From a bacterium (lineage in GTDB: Bacteria; Zhuqueibacterota; QNDG01; JAGLOF01): a DNA stretch of 64,000 nt. The stretch is from positions 228,008 through 292,007 of the forward strand of contig JAFGRY010000049.1 in NCBI GenBank assembly GCA_016934955.1. Reading direction: 5' to 3'. Shown piece by piece: positions 54,480 to 63,016 of this stretch (position 1 is the first letter of the stretch; each line of letters starts with the position of its first letter). The position numbers were made by a program, and so were the translations under genes. The notes below the pieces were generated by a model. It did no database searches and had not been told where the DNA came from. It saw nothing but the letters and a program-made list of their open reading frames with translations.

Positions 54480-54946
54480 TATCGCAATCCCTCCTCAAGC
54501 GTCTCGATAAATTCCCCGTAGGTGCCGCATTGCAGGAGCGAGGCGCGAATGTCGTCGTTCCTCACTATTTCCACGATTTTCCCAAGAATCGGCAGATAGT
54601 GGTTATGGGTATCCTGGGGCGGCGCCACGATGAGGAAAAAGAGGTTCACCGGTTCCCCGTCCGGAGCGTTGAAGTCGACCCCCCCGGGAGAGATGCCGAC
54701 CACGATGATCACTTCACTGACCGCCAGGGTCCGGCAGTGGGGCACGGCGATATTGCGGCCGATGCTGGTGCTGCCGAGGGCCTCCCGCTTCTGCAGTGTT
54801 TCCAGGATGATAGTCTTATTTTTAATGAGACTGTTTTTCAGGAGAGGTTCCACGAGTTGCCCCAGAACACCGGCGGTCGTATCGGCATCGATGTCGGCGA
54901 CGAAAAGATGTTCCCTGAAATAGCCCAGCAACAGCTGATTCTGCAT
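54479..54946 (-). CDS. ptsN: PTS EIIA-like regulatory protein (PtsN type)
   Basis: 155 aa. Phosphorylatable His70 lies in SIGRNIAVPHCR, and PVNLFFLIVAPPQDTHNHYLPILGKIVEIV is the typical EIIA-Fru/Ntr core. No EIIB or EIIC is nearby, so it is more likely the nitrogen-type regulatory EIIA than a sugar transporter part. Encoded 12 bp after manC, so cotranscribed. Confidence 0.85.
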   Translation of the reverse strand: MQNQLLLGYFREHLFVADIDADTTAGVLGQLVEPLLKNSLIKNKTIILETLQKREALGSTSIGRNIAVPHCRTLAVSEVIIVVGISPGGVDFNAPDGEPVNLFFLIVAPPQDTHNHYLPILGKIVEIVRNDDIRASLLQCGTYGEFIETLEEGLR

Positions 54947-54958
54947 ACAGCCTCCTGT

Positions 54959-56029
54959 TTAGAGAAAGTCGGAATATTTTTTCTTGCGTATGGTTTCCAC
55001 GGCCTTTTTCACATCTTCGGCCCTGTCCCGTTTGCAGATAAGCGTCACACCGCCCTCCTTGACAACGATGAGATCCTCGCAGCCCACCAGGGCGATGATC
55101 TCGCTGTCGTTGTCCACGTAGGAATTGACCGTGTCGATACAGACCGCCCTGCCGTTTATGGCATTGCCGTCCTTGTCTTTCCTGGAGAGCAGATAGACCT
55201 GCTCCCAGCTGCCCAGATCGTTCCACTCGAAATCACCCTCGACCATCATCACATTGGCGGCTTTCTCCATTACCCCGTAATCGATGGATATATTCTTGAT
55301 CTGACGGTAGACGTTCTTGAGCACGGTCTCGTACTCGGGCTTCCCGATCACCTTGCGAATGTCCATGAGGGCGTCGTAGAGCTCGGGCAGATACTCCTCC
55401 ACGGCTTTGAGGAAGGTTGAAACCTTGAAAATGAACATGCCGCTGTTCCAGAAAAAATCGCCGCTCTCGAGGAACCGCCGGGCGGTTTCCAGATCGGGTT
55501 TTTCGGCGAAGGTCTTCACCGTGTAGGCGCTGACTTTCGAGATTTCCGCCAGCCTGGTATTCCGCTGAATGTATCCGTAACCGGTTGCCGGCCGGTCGGG
55601 GGTGATGCCGATGGTGACGAGGCTGTCGTGTTCCCGGGCGACCTGTACCCCGGCGAAGATCGTCTTTTTGAATTTCTGTTTGTTGCCGATCAGGTGATCG
55701 GCGGGCAGCACGATCATTATCGCTTCCGCGTTCCGCTTCTGAATGTGCAGCGCGGTCAGCCCCAGGCAGGGAGCCGTGTTCTTTCCTTCCGGTTCAAAAA
55801 TGAAATTCTTCTCGGGGACGGAACCGACATGTTTCAGCAGCTCGTCCCTCTGGGACCGCTGGGACACGATGTAGAGATGCTCGCCCGATGCGTAGGAACT
55901 GATACGGGATACGGTCTCCTGAATGAGGGACCGCTTCCCCTGTATGGTGAGAAACTGCTTTGATTTGGCGGCTCTGCTCCGGGGCCAGAAGCGGGTCCCG
56001 GTGCCGCCTGCCATTATGACACAATACAT
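54959..56029 (-). CDS. manC: Mannose-1-phosphate guanylyltransferase
   Basis: 356 aa. MAGGTGTRFWPRSRAAKSKQFL at the N-terminus is the guanylyltransferase signature; FIFEPEGKNTAPCLGL, VLPADHLIGN, FAEKPDLETARRFLESGDFFWNSGMFIF and a VMMVEGDFEWNDLGSW block complete the family pattern. The length fits a single-domain enzyme without the isomerase half of bifunctional ManC/AlgA. It makes GDP-mannose from mannose-1-phosphate and GTP, the likely donor for the polyprenyl-P-mannose synthase of the first operon. Confidence 0.96.
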   Translation of the reverse strand: MYCVIMAGGTGTRFWPRSRAAKSKQFLTIQGKRSLIQETVSRISSYASGEHLYIVSQRSQRDELLKHVGSVPEKNFIFEPEGKNTAPCLGLTALHIQKRNAEAIMIVLPADHLIGNKQKFKKTIFAGVQVAREHDSLVTIGITPDRPATGYGYIQRNTRLAEISKVSAYTVKTFAEKPDLETARRFLESGDFFWNSGMFIFKVSTFLKAVEEYLPELYDALMDIRKVIGKPEYETVLKNVYRQIKNISIDYGVMEKAANVMMVEGDFEWNDLGSWEQVYLLSRKDKDGNAINGRAVCIDTVNSYVDNDSEIIALVGCEDLIVVKEGGVTLICKRDRAEDVKKAVETIRKKKYSDFL

Positions 56030-56169
56030 CGGCCGATCTCCCAGGGATTGGAGGTGGTTGCACGTTCGGTGCCGTATACAATAAGGTGATATCCGGTGTG
56101 AAAAAATACGGAAAAAAATGAGCGACGGTTACAGCGGAAACAGTATGTGTTCAGTATTTTCACGGACGC

Positions 56170-56198
56170 AAAGTAAAGACAAAATATTAAAAATGCAA
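56170..56198 (-). promoter_or_regulatory. Promoter of the manC operon
   Basis: Minus strand TTGCAT (56193-56198), 17 nt spacer, TACTTT (56170-56175), overlapping the end of coaE and leaving a leader of about 130 nt. Confidence 0.5.
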
Positions 56199-56786
56199 GC
56201 CAAATAAATTCAGGAAACAGGCGCGGCTCTTCTCCCGGAGCGCGGCCGGAGTGGAATCATTGGTGATCACCAGGTGGGATCTGGAAGCTTTGCTCTCCTG
56301 GGACAGCTGCAGCCCGTCCCGGCGATGGAACTCATCCCGGGACCAGCCGCGTTCCCGGTGCAGGCGCCGGTAACGGCGTTCGTCGGGAGCGACGACGGTG
56401 ATCACCCTGTCGAACCGGTCTTCGGCGCCGCACTCGAAGAGCACGGCCATATCCGCGACGATGTAGCGGCAATCGGGGTTCGCCTTCATGTCCGCGATTG
56501 TCCGGTCCAGCAGGGCGAGCATGGGCGGCCAGACGATATCGGTCAGGTCGCGAAGACGGGCGCTGTCGGCGAAGGCCAGTTCCGCCAGCGCGGTCCTGTC
56601 GATGCGGCCGTTTACCGCCACACCGGGGCCGAAGACGGCGGCGAGCCTCCCGACGACGCCGGGGTCCCCGGCGAGAACGGAATGAGCGAGGTGATCGACG
56701 TTGATGAGACAGCCTCCCCGGGAGGCAAGCTCACGGCTGAAGGTCGTTTTTCCGGCGCCGGGATTGCCGGTGACACCAATGACCAT
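56187..56786 (-). CDS. coaE: Dephospho-CoA kinase
   Basis: 199 aa from ATG 56786, 8 nt after GGGGAG; the track start adds 34 residues of non-coding type. P-loop GVTGNPGAGKTTF (~4-16), then INVDHLAHSVL (DXD-H substrate region), MAVLFECGAEDRFDRVITVVAP and the LID region RRYRRLHRERGWSRDEFHRR. It phosphorylates dephospho-CoA in the last step of CoA synthesis. Slightly odd: the canonical IPLLFE-type motif reads MAVLFE. Confidence 0.93.
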   Translation of the reverse strand: MVIGVTGNPGAGKTTFSRELASRGGCLINVDHLAHSVLAGDPGVVGRLAAVFGPGVAVNGRIDRTALAELAFADSARLRDLTDIVWPPMLALLDRTIADMKANPDCRYIVADMAVLFECGAEDRFDRVITVVAPDERRYRRLHRERGWSRDEFHRRDGLQLSQESKASRSHLVITNDSTPAALREKSRACFLNLFGLHF

Positions 56787-56853
56787 GGATGGGCTCCCCT
56801 GGTTTTGCGGCTTCAATATACAGAACGGGCCGGGAAATAACAACCTTATTCGC

Positions 56854-56882
56854 TTGACAAAGAAAAAAAGTCGTTTTACATT
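56854..56882 (+). promoter_or_regulatory. Promoter of the second FadD-like gene
   Basis: TTGACA (56854-56859), 17 nt spacer, TACATT (56877-56882), about 40 bp before the ATG. Confidence 0.8.
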
Positions 56883-56920
56883 GAACAAAAATAGATGTCG
56901 ACATCATCATGGAGGCTGAG

Positions 56921-58603
56921 ATGACAACGGGCATGACCATCCGATCACTTATGGAAGAGAGTATCACCGCGCATCGGGATCTCCCCGCCATATCGTTCTG
57001 TGACACCACTCCCCTCACCTTCGGAAACCTGGAGGAGAACATACACAGACTGGCCGCCGACCTGCTCTCCCGCTCCGTTCAGAAGGGGGACGCCGTTGCC
57101 ATTCTCAGCGATAACTGTCCCAACTGGGTGATCGCCTACCTCGCCGCAGCCTACATCGGCGCAGTGGCCGTGCCGATATTGACCGGCTTTCCCGATTCCG
57201 ACATCCGTCACATTCTGCGCAATGCCGATGTAAAGGCACTGTTCATTTCAGACAAACTGCGCGGCAAGCTCGATGACTTCGAAAGCGATGCGCTCGGCGT
57301 CGTGTACCGTATCGAAGATTTCAGCGCCGAATATCGCAGCGCCAGGATGGCCGATGTCTACAAAAAACTGCGGGACCCGGCGGGCAGAAAGAAAAAGAGC
57401 GCGCCGTCCCCCGCAGAGATCCTTTCGGCCGCGCCCGTACCCGTTCCGGAAGACCTGGCCGCCATTATCTACACCTCGGGTACCACGGGCAGTTCCAAGG
57501 GCGTGATGCTCACCAACCGCAACATCGCCAGCGACGTGGTCAATGCCCTGAAAAAGTTCCCCCTCACCACCGACGACCGTTTTCTCTCGATTCTGCCCCT
57601 CGCCCACACGTTCGAAGCGACGGGCGGCATGCTCTGCCCGCTCGCCGCCGGTGTCAGCATTTACTACATGGAGGGGCTGCCAACCCCCCAGAAGCTGCTT
57701 GCCGCCATGTCCCGGGTCAGGCCGACGGGAGTGCTCACCGTCCCCCTGGTGGTGGACAAAATATACCGGAAGCGGGTGCTGCCAAAAATTCAGAGCAGCC
57801 GGCTTCTCAGTCTTCTCTACAGGCTTCCCGCGGTCAGGAAAACCATCAACGGCAAGGCCGGGGAAAAGATGATCGAGTCCTTCGGCGGGCAGCTGCGCTT
57901 TTTCATGTTCGGAGGCGCTGCCCTCAATCCCGACGTGGAAACCTTTATCAGGGACGCCCGCATCAGCTATTCAACCGGGTACGGCATGACCGAAACCGCG
58001 CCAATTCTCACCATCAATCCCTTCGGCCGGGTAAAAGCGGGATCCTGCGGGCAGGCGATCCCGGAAGTGACCATCTCCATCGACAGTCCCGACCCCGCCA
58101 CCGGCATCGGCGAAATCATCGTCAGGGGGCCGAACGTAATGCAGGGGTACTATAAAAATCCGGAGGCGACAAAGGAGATCATGGACGACGACGGCTGGCT
58201 GCACACCGGAGATCTCGGGTACCTCGACAAAGAAGGATATCTCTTTATAAAGGGACGGTCGAAAAACGTGATCATCGGCCCCTCCGGCGAAAACATCTTT
58301 CCGGAAATCATCGAACAGCTGCTGCTGCAGAACGAGTACATCCAGCAGGCCATCGTCTTTAAAAAAGGGCACGCGCTCACCGCAAAAGTGTACCCTGACT
58401 ACGATGTGATCGATGAGCAGTACGGCCGCCGCGATCTCAACGAAAACGAGGCGTCCGCCCTGATCGCGACCATTCTCGAGCAGGTGCGGGTGCAGACCAA
58501 CGAAAAACTGGCCGTCTTCTCCCAGCTGTCGAAGATGGAGGAATACCCCGAGCCATTCGAAATGACTCCGACCAACAAGGTAAAGCGGTATCTCTACATT
58601 TGA
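56921..58603 (+). CDS. Long-chain fatty acid-CoA ligase-like AMP-forming enzyme (copy 2)
   Basis: 560 aa from ATG 56921 (GGAGG 5 nt upstream). Motifs: IIYTSGTTGSSKGVMLTNRN, MFGGAALNPDVE, TGYGMTETAPILT, DGWLHTGDLGYLD, SGENIFPEIIEQLL and PTNKVKRYLYI at the very C-terminus. Same architecture as the enzyme at 25.4 kb, including the short C-terminus ending in KRYLY, so the two are paralogs. Probably activates fatty acids for the nearby lipid genes; acyl-ACP versus acyl-CoA product not visible. Confidence 0.88.
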   Translation: MTTGMTIRSLMEESITAHRDLPAISFCDTTPLTFGNLEENIHRLAADLLSRSVQKGDAVAILSDNCPNWVIAYLAAAYIGAVAVPILTGFPDSDIRHILRNADVKALFISDKLRGKLDDFESDALGVVYRIEDFSAEYRSARMADVYKKLRDPAGRKKKSAPSPAEILSAAPVPVPEDLAAIIYTSGTTGSSKGVMLTNRNIASDVVNALKKFPLTTDDRFLSILPLAHTFEATGGMLCPLAAGVSIYYMEGLPTPQKLLAAMSRVRPTGVLTVPLVVDKIYRKRVLPKIQSSRLLSLLYRLPAVRKTINGKAGEKMIESFGGQLRFFMFGGAALNPDVETFIRDARISYSTGYGMTETAPILTINPFGRVKAGSCGQAIPEVTISIDSPDPATGIGEIIVRGPNVMQGYYKNPEATKEIMDDDGWLHTGDLGYLDKEGYLFIKGRSKNVIIGPSGENIFPEIIEQLLLQNEYIQQAIVFKKGHALTAKVYPDYDVIDEQYGRRDLNENEASALIATILEQVRVQTNEKLAVFSQLSKMEEYPEPFEMTPTNKVKRYLYI

Positions 58604-58631
58604 ACGACATTCCGAAAGGAGCCCCGCGTTG

Positions 58632-59735
58632 ATGTCCGACTCCAGGCTCAGCGCCCTCGCCCATCTGCTTGTCGACTACTCGGTGGAAGCGCGCAGGAAC
58701 CAGAAAATCACCATTTCGGGTTCAGTGGCCGGGCTGCCCCTGGTCCGGGAAGTGTACCGTGAGGTACTCGAGGCCGGCGCTCATCCCAATCTGAGGCTCG
58801 GATTCGAAGGACAGGAAGATCTCTTCCACCGGACGGCGCAGGATCACCAGCGGGAATACGCCGACCCCTTCCAGCTCTATGAAACGAAGAACGCCGACGC
58901 CCTCATCATGATCATGCCCGGGTACAATCCGCATGAATTGACGGCGGTGTCACCCGAGGCGAAGCAGCAGGTAATCAGGGCGCGGAACCCGATCATGGAA
59001 ACGATCTTCAGCCGCTGGAGCTCGGGCGAATTCAACTGGGTCGGCACGCTCTTCCCCACCGCGGCCCTCGCTCAGGAAGCACGTATGTCCCTGCAGGACT
59101 ACACCGAGTTCGTTTTCGCCTGCATGCACATGAACGACGATGATCCGGCGGCGTTCTGGCGCGCCTTCAGCAGGGAGCAGCAGCAGCGGTGCGACCGGCT
59201 CGATCAAGCGGCTTCCATCCGCATCACCGGTGAAGACACCGACATCACCTTCTCCTGCCGGGGCCGCACCTGGATCAACTGCGACGGAAAGAACAACTTT
59301 CCGGACGGCGAAATCTTTACCGGCCCGGTTGAAGAGAGCGTCGAGGGGGCCATCCGCTTCACCTATCCGGGGATCTACCAGGGGGAAGAGATCGAGAATA
59401 TCTTTCTGCGCTTTGAACACGGCAGGGTGGTGGAGGCGACAGCGGCGAAGGGACAGAGACTGCTGGAGAAGGTGCTGGAGACCGACGAAGGATCGCGGCG
59501 CCTGGGCGAAGCCGCCATCGGCACCAACTACGGCATCGACCGTTTCAGCAAAATGATGCTCTTTGATGAAAAGATGGGCGGCACCGTGCACCTGGCGCTG
59601 GGCCGCGGCATACCCCGGAGCGGCAGCAGGAACGTATCGGCCGTTCACTGGGACATGCTCAAAGACATGAAAAACGGCGGCTGTATCTATGCCGACGGCG
59701 AGCTCATCTACCGGGACGGGCGCTTCCTCGATTGA
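58632..59735 (+). CDS. M29 family aminopeptidase (AmpS/thermophilic aminopeptidase-like)
   Basis: 367 aa; ATG 58632 chosen, but TTG three bases earlier is equally well placed after AAGGAG. Family blocks: DCDGKNNFPDGEIFTGP-type region (CDGKNNFPDGEIFTGPVEES), GEAAIGTNYGIDR, LFDEKMGGTVHLALGRG and SAVHWDMLKDMKNGG, which carry the Glu/His metal ligands of the co-catalytic dinuclear site. It should release N-terminal residues from peptides in the cytoplasm. It follows the ligase by 28 bp and is probably cotranscribed; a role in lipid synthesis is not apparent. Confidence 0.9.
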   Translation: MSDSRLSALAHLLVDYSVEARRNQKITISGSVAGLPLVREVYREVLEAGAHPNLRLGFEGQEDLFHRTAQDHQREYADPFQLYETKNADALIMIMPGYNPHELTAVSPEAKQQVIRARNPIMETIFSRWSSGEFNWVGTLFPTAALAQEARMSLQDYTEFVFACMHMNDDDPAAFWRAFSREQQQRCDRLDQAASIRITGEDTDITFSCRGRTWINCDGKNNFPDGEIFTGPVEESVEGAIRFTYPGIYQGEEIENIFLRFEHGRVVEATAAKGQRLLEKVLETDEGSRRLGEAAIGTNYGIDRFSKMMLFDEKMGGTVHLALGRGIPRSGSRNVSAVHWDMLKDMKNGGCIYADGELIYRDGRFLD

Positions 59736-59743
59736 TCAGTGCT

Positions 59744-59771
59744 TTGATTTCCCGGGATTTTTCCCTATCTT
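59744..59771 (+). promoter_or_regulatory. Promoter of the AfsA-like operon
   Basis: TTGATT (59744-59749), 16 nt spacer, TATCTT (59766-59771), directly followed by the inverted repeat. Confidence 0.5.
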
Positions 59772-59790
59772 GACCGGTGACTGCCGGTCA
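59771..59790 (+). promoter_or_regulatory. Operator-like inverted repeat before the AfsA-like gene
   Basis: TGACCGG, 6 nt, CCGGTCA: a perfect 7+7 palindrome on top of the predicted transcription start. Size and position fit a dimeric repressor site (for example TetR type), but no regulator gene is adjacent. Confidence 0.5.
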
Positions 59791-59817
59791 TGACTATCAC
59801 AGAAGAGGGGTGTAATT

Positions 59818-60378
59818 ATGCTTGAAAATCCGCTTGTCACCGCAAAGCTGGATGAATGGACCCGGGACTTCGATCTCAAAAACCAGATAAAGATCGACAA
59901 AAAGTATATCCACAAGGTCAACGACCAGAACAATTTCGTCTCCCGCATCGAACAGATCGCCAGCGGGGATGAAGACGTCTTTCTGAGTCAGGTCTATATC
60001 GACACCAGCCACCCCTACTACTTCGAACACGATTATGACCATATTCCCGGCATGATGATGATCGAGGCCGGCCGTCAGATCGGGACCGCCGTCGCCCACC
60101 TGTTCTATCACGTCTCTTTCGACACCGTGTTCATCCTCAATGAGATGACCATCCGGTTTTTCAAATACGTGGAGGTCGTCAAACCGCTGTTCATCAAATC
60201 GATGGTCCGCAACAAGCTGATGAAGCGGGACAAGCTGATCCAGATGGAGCATGACGGCCACTTCATTCAGGACGGCCGGGAAGTCGGTTACATGAGCGGC
60301 ACCTGGCAGATGTACGACAAACGGATCATCGACCGCTTCCGCAAGTCGGCCCGCAATATTTCCCTGGACATCAGCTGA
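59818..60378 (+). CDS. AfsA-like hotdog domain protein
   Basis: 186 aa. The central block IHKVNDQNNFVSRIE, DVFLSQVYIDTSHPYYFEHDYDHIPGMMMIEAGRQ (shown in parts) and FILNEMTIRFFKYVE match the A-factor biosynthesis hotdog domain: the SHPY and MMMIEAGRQ segments are the most telling. AfsA proteins of Streptomyces join a beta-ketoacyl chain to dihydroxyacetone phosphate; here there is one hotdog domain rather than two, so a related acyl transfer or a dehydratase/thioesterase role is possible. First gene of an operon with an amidohydrolase, a PlsC and an epimerase. Confidence 0.75.
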   Translation: MLENPLVTAKLDEWTRDFDLKNQIKIDKKYIHKVNDQNNFVSRIEQIASGDEDVFLSQVYIDTSHPYYFEHDYDHIPGMMMIEAGRQIGTAVAHLFYHVSFDTVFILNEMTIRFFKYVEVVKPLFIKSMVRNKLMKRDKLIQMEHDGHFIQDGREVGYMSGTWQMYDKRIIDRFRKSARNISLDIS

Positions 60379-60381
60379 TCC

Positions 60382-61305
60382 ATGGCTGTCTGTTCCTACG
60401 TCTACTGCCGCACCCGTTACAGCGACGGACGTGAACGCTGCCCCGTGTGCGGCCTTCCCGTGCACGGTACCATGCCCGGCACGACCGCCGAAGCGCTGGC
60501 GCTCGCCCCGCAGATTCCCGCCGGGATCATCGACATGCACCAGATCATCCCCGCCCGAGACGGCATGCTGGAATTGCAGCTCGCCATGATGGCGGGGCTG
60601 GGCATCGAGACAGCCCTGCTGCAGTCGGTCCCCTCCAAAGTGACCTCGATCAGCGGCAACCGTCCCCTGCGGAACATCAGGGACAGCCATCCCCGGCGGT
60701 TCATTATTTCCCATTTCATGGATCCCCGCTACCCCCTGGCGATCCGGCGGCTGCGGCAGTACCGGGAAGCGGGCGTGCGGGTGATCAAGCTGCTCCCCTG
60801 TCTCGGATACTATCCCGACGACCGCCGCTGGCACCGGTTCTTCAGCACCATGGAATCGCTGTCGATGACAGCCATGATCCACACGGGATTCATCACCGCC
60901 CGGCACAAGCAGGAAGAGCGGAACGCGGGGGTCTTTCTGAACTCGAAATACGGACAGCCCGTCTATTTCGACGTGCCCGCCCGCCGCTACCCCGGCATTC
61001 AGTTCATTCTCTGTCACATGGGCGGCTCGATCTGGACCCGCCAGGCCGCCGAGATGGTCAATCAGCACGAAAATGTGTGGGGGGACATCAGCGGATCGGG
61101 CCTGCAGGCCCTGAAACGGCTGGCCGGGGAAGAGATCGCCGTTGACTGGTCCAGACTCTTCTGGGGAAACGACTCATCACCCCTCGCCTACCCGCTCAAT
61201 CTCCGCATTCTTCACCACCACCTGGAAGCGGCGGGATTGAAGGAACTGCTGCCCGGACTGCTGCGGGACAACGCCGCCGGCTTTCTGCGGAACCACCTCG
61301 CATGA
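60382..61305 (+). CDS. Amidohydrolase family protein with N-terminal zinc ribbon
   Basis: 307 aa. N-terminal CSYVYCRTRYSDGRERCPVCG is an unusual four-Cys ribbon, followed by a TIM-barrel-like amidohydrolase-2 domain: IIDMHQIIPARDG (replacing the usual H-x-H metal pair with D-M-H), VRVIKLLPCLGYYPDD, MIHTGF, PGIQFILCHMGGS and FWGNDSSPLAYPL (terminal Asp). The loss of one His in the first motif leaves metal binding doubtful. It starts 3 bp after the AfsA-like stop, and its end overlaps plsC (ATGA). Substrate unknown. Confidence 0.7.
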   Translation: MAVCSYVYCRTRYSDGRERCPVCGLPVHGTMPGTTAEALALAPQIPAGIIDMHQIIPARDGMLELQLAMMAGLGIETALLQSVPSKVTSISGNRPLRNIRDSHPRRFIISHFMDPRYPLAIRRLRQYREAGVRVIKLLPCLGYYPDDRRWHRFFSTMESLSMTAMIHTGFITARHKQEERNAGVFLNSKYGQPVYFDVPARRYPGIQFILCHMGGSIWTRQAAEMVNQHENVWGDISGSGLQALKRLAGEEIAVDWSRLFWGNDSSPLAYPLNLRILHHHLEAAGLKELLPGLLRDNAAGFLRNHLA

Positions 61306-61919
61306 CGCCGCCGGTCAACCATCCCTTCTTTCTGGGGCTGCGGCTGCTCCTGAAAACCCTTGTCCGCGCCTGGCTCCGTATCTCACGGGGGCTCGCGGTC
61401 CTCGGCCGGGAGCATCTTCCCGCCAGACGCCGCGGCTGCATGCTCATCGCCAATCACGCCGCCTTCATCGATTCCGTGTATATCATCGCGGCGGTGCGGC
61501 CGCGCTTCACCATCTGCGGGGCCAAACCGAAATACTTTGAAAAACCCCTCAGCGGATTTCTCTTTCGAACCGCCAATATCATGAAAGTGACCGGAGAAGA
61601 TCAGTTCCTGGCGGACTGCGTTCGTCTGCTCGCGGCCGGAGAAGCCATACTCATCTACCCGGAAATGGGAAGAAATCCCGCGGGGATGGGGCCCTTCACA
61701 ACCTGGGCGGCCCGGGTCGCCCTGGAGAGCGGCGCCCCGGTAATCCCCCTCTACCTGTACGGGACCACTCAGGGGGATACGGGGAGAAAAACGCTGGCCG
61801 CGGGGCCTCCATTCACTCCCAGCGGGGACAGGGAAGCGGTCACCGCTGAATTCCGGCGGCGCATTCTCGCCTGCCGGGAACTGGTCCGCCCTCCGGAGGT
61901 GAAAGGACGGACTCAATGA
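61302..61919 (+). CDS. 1-acyl-glycerol-3-phosphate acyltransferase-like (PlsC family)
   Basis: 205 aa. Acyltransferase motif I NHAAFID (His52-x4-Asp57) and the later YPEMGRN (motif III E-G/M-type) and APVIPLYLYG (motif IV) fit PlsC. An N-terminal hydrophobic/amphipathic segment anchors it to the membrane. Overlaps both neighbours by ATGA, so acyl transfer to an unusual backbone made by the neighbouring enzymes is plausible as well as plain phosphatidate synthesis. Confidence 0.87.
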   Translation: MTPPVNHPFFLGLRLLLKTLVRAWLRISRGLAVLGREHLPARRRGCMLIANHAAFIDSVYIIAAVRPRFTICGAKPKYFEKPLSGFLFRTANIMKVTGEDQFLADCVRLLAAGEAILIYPEMGRNPAGMGPFTTWAARVALESGAPVIPLYLYGTTQGDTGRKTLAAGPPFTPSGDREAVTAEFRRRILACRELVRPPEVKGRTQ

Positions 61920-62896
61920 ACGTGCTGATCACGGGAGCGACCGGATTCATCGGCAGACACGCGGCAATGACCCTGCTGCCTGAACGGAACATCTCGGTGC
62001 GTCTGCTGCTACTCGAGTCGGAGCTGGGGCATGCCGGCGATTTCCCCGGCGCCGATATCGTGCCCGGCGACATGACCGATGCCGGCGTGCTCGCCCGGGC
62101 CGTCGACGGCTGCGATGCGGTCATTCACCTGGCCGCGAAAAACATAGACCGCGACGGCACGGGATTCACCGCCGTGAACGTGACCGCCACGGAAACGCTC
62201 TGCCGGGCAGCCGTAAGCGCCGGAGTCTCCACCTTCATCTATCTCAGCAGTGTGGGCGTATACGGGCACCACCGTCATACCAACGCCGACGAGACGGCAC
62301 CGGTGCGGCCCGACAGCGATTTCAGCCGTTCCAAGGCAGCCGCCGAGAAGATCGTGCTCGAGCACCACCTGCGCGGGGATTTCACCGCCGTGATCCTGCG
62401 CCACCGTTTCGTCTACGGCCCCGGTGACCTGCATGTCATCCCCCGCATGGTGAAAGCCGCCCGCTCCTATCCGTTCCTGATCAGCGGCGGCAGGGCGCAC
62501 ATCTCCCTGATCCTGGTCACTGAACTGGCAGCGGTCTTCCTCGCTTTTCTGCGCGGTGGCGGGGACCGGGACGAACATCCGGTCTATCATGTCACGGACG
62601 GACACCCCCTCAGGTATCGCGACCTTATCTTTCGCATCTGCGACGAATACGGGTACAAGCGTCCCCGCATCAGCATTCCCTTCCGGCTGCTCTACCTGCC
62701 GGTGAGGCTGAAGGAGCTGCTGCTGGGGATCGATCCCGAGGCGACACCATCGTCCATCTCCTCCATGCGGCTGAAGCTGGTGGCCCTTGACAACTCTTTC
62801 TCGAATGAAAAACTGCTGAAACGGTTTCCCGGGCTCTCGTTCACGCCGTTCGAGGAGGCGTTTGGAGAACTGGTGGAGTATTATCGGGAACAGTAG
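61916..62896 (+). CDS. NAD-dependent epimerase/dehydratase (3-beta-HSD-like), catalytic Tyr replaced
   Basis: 326 aa extended SDR. NAD motif GATGFIG (~7-13), VIHLAAKN, and IYLSSVGVYG (Ser triad region) are normal, but the Y-x-x-x-K catalytic pair reads F-S-R-S-K in DSDFSRSKAAAEK, so the Tyr is Phe. RHRFVYGPGD and a C-terminal basic helix fit 3-beta-hydroxysteroid dehydrogenase-like reductases. It ends the ATGA-overlapped operon. In Caulobacter the ceramide reductase CerR is, as I recall, of this atypical SDR kind; that link is a guess. Confidence 0.82.
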   Translation: MNVLITGATGFIGRHAAMTLLPERNISVRLLLLESELGHAGDFPGADIVPGDMTDAGVLARAVDGCDAVIHLAAKNIDRDGTGFTAVNVTATETLCRAAVSAGVSTFIYLSSVGVYGHHRHTNADETAPVRPDSDFSRSKAAAEKIVLEHHLRGDFTAVILRHRFVYGPGDLHVIPRMVKAARSYPFLISGGRAHISLILVTELAAVFLAFLRGGGDRDEHPVYHVTDGHPLRYRDLIFRICDEYGYKRPRISIPFRLLYLPVRLKELLLGIDPEATPSSISSMRLKLVALDNSFSNEKLLKRFPGLSFTPFEEAFGELVEYYREQ

Positions 62897-62900
62897 AGAG

Positions 62901-62942
62901 GTCGGGTATCGATCGGTATCGCTATCGGTATCGCCATCGGTC
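62901..62942 (+). repeat. Short tandem repeat of GGTATCG-type units
   Basis: GGTATCGATC, GGTATCGCTATC, GGTATCGCCATCGG: three imperfect 10-12 bp units directly after the epimerase stop codon. Confidence 0.6.
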
Positions 62943-62965
62943 TTCGGAAGGTACACACATATATT

Positions 62966-63000
62966 TCCAACGAAAAACACAAAAAACACGAAAAAAGATT
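62966..63000 (+). repeat. ACGAAAAACAC-type repeat, left copy
   Basis: TCCAACGAAAAACACAAAAA and more of the same A-rich pattern. The right copy at 63875 has the same start (TCCAACGAAA-ACAC) and orientation; together they flank the short-chain dehydrogenase gene as direct repeats. Confidence 0.55.
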
Positions 63001-63016
63001 ATTTCCAGGATAGCAA

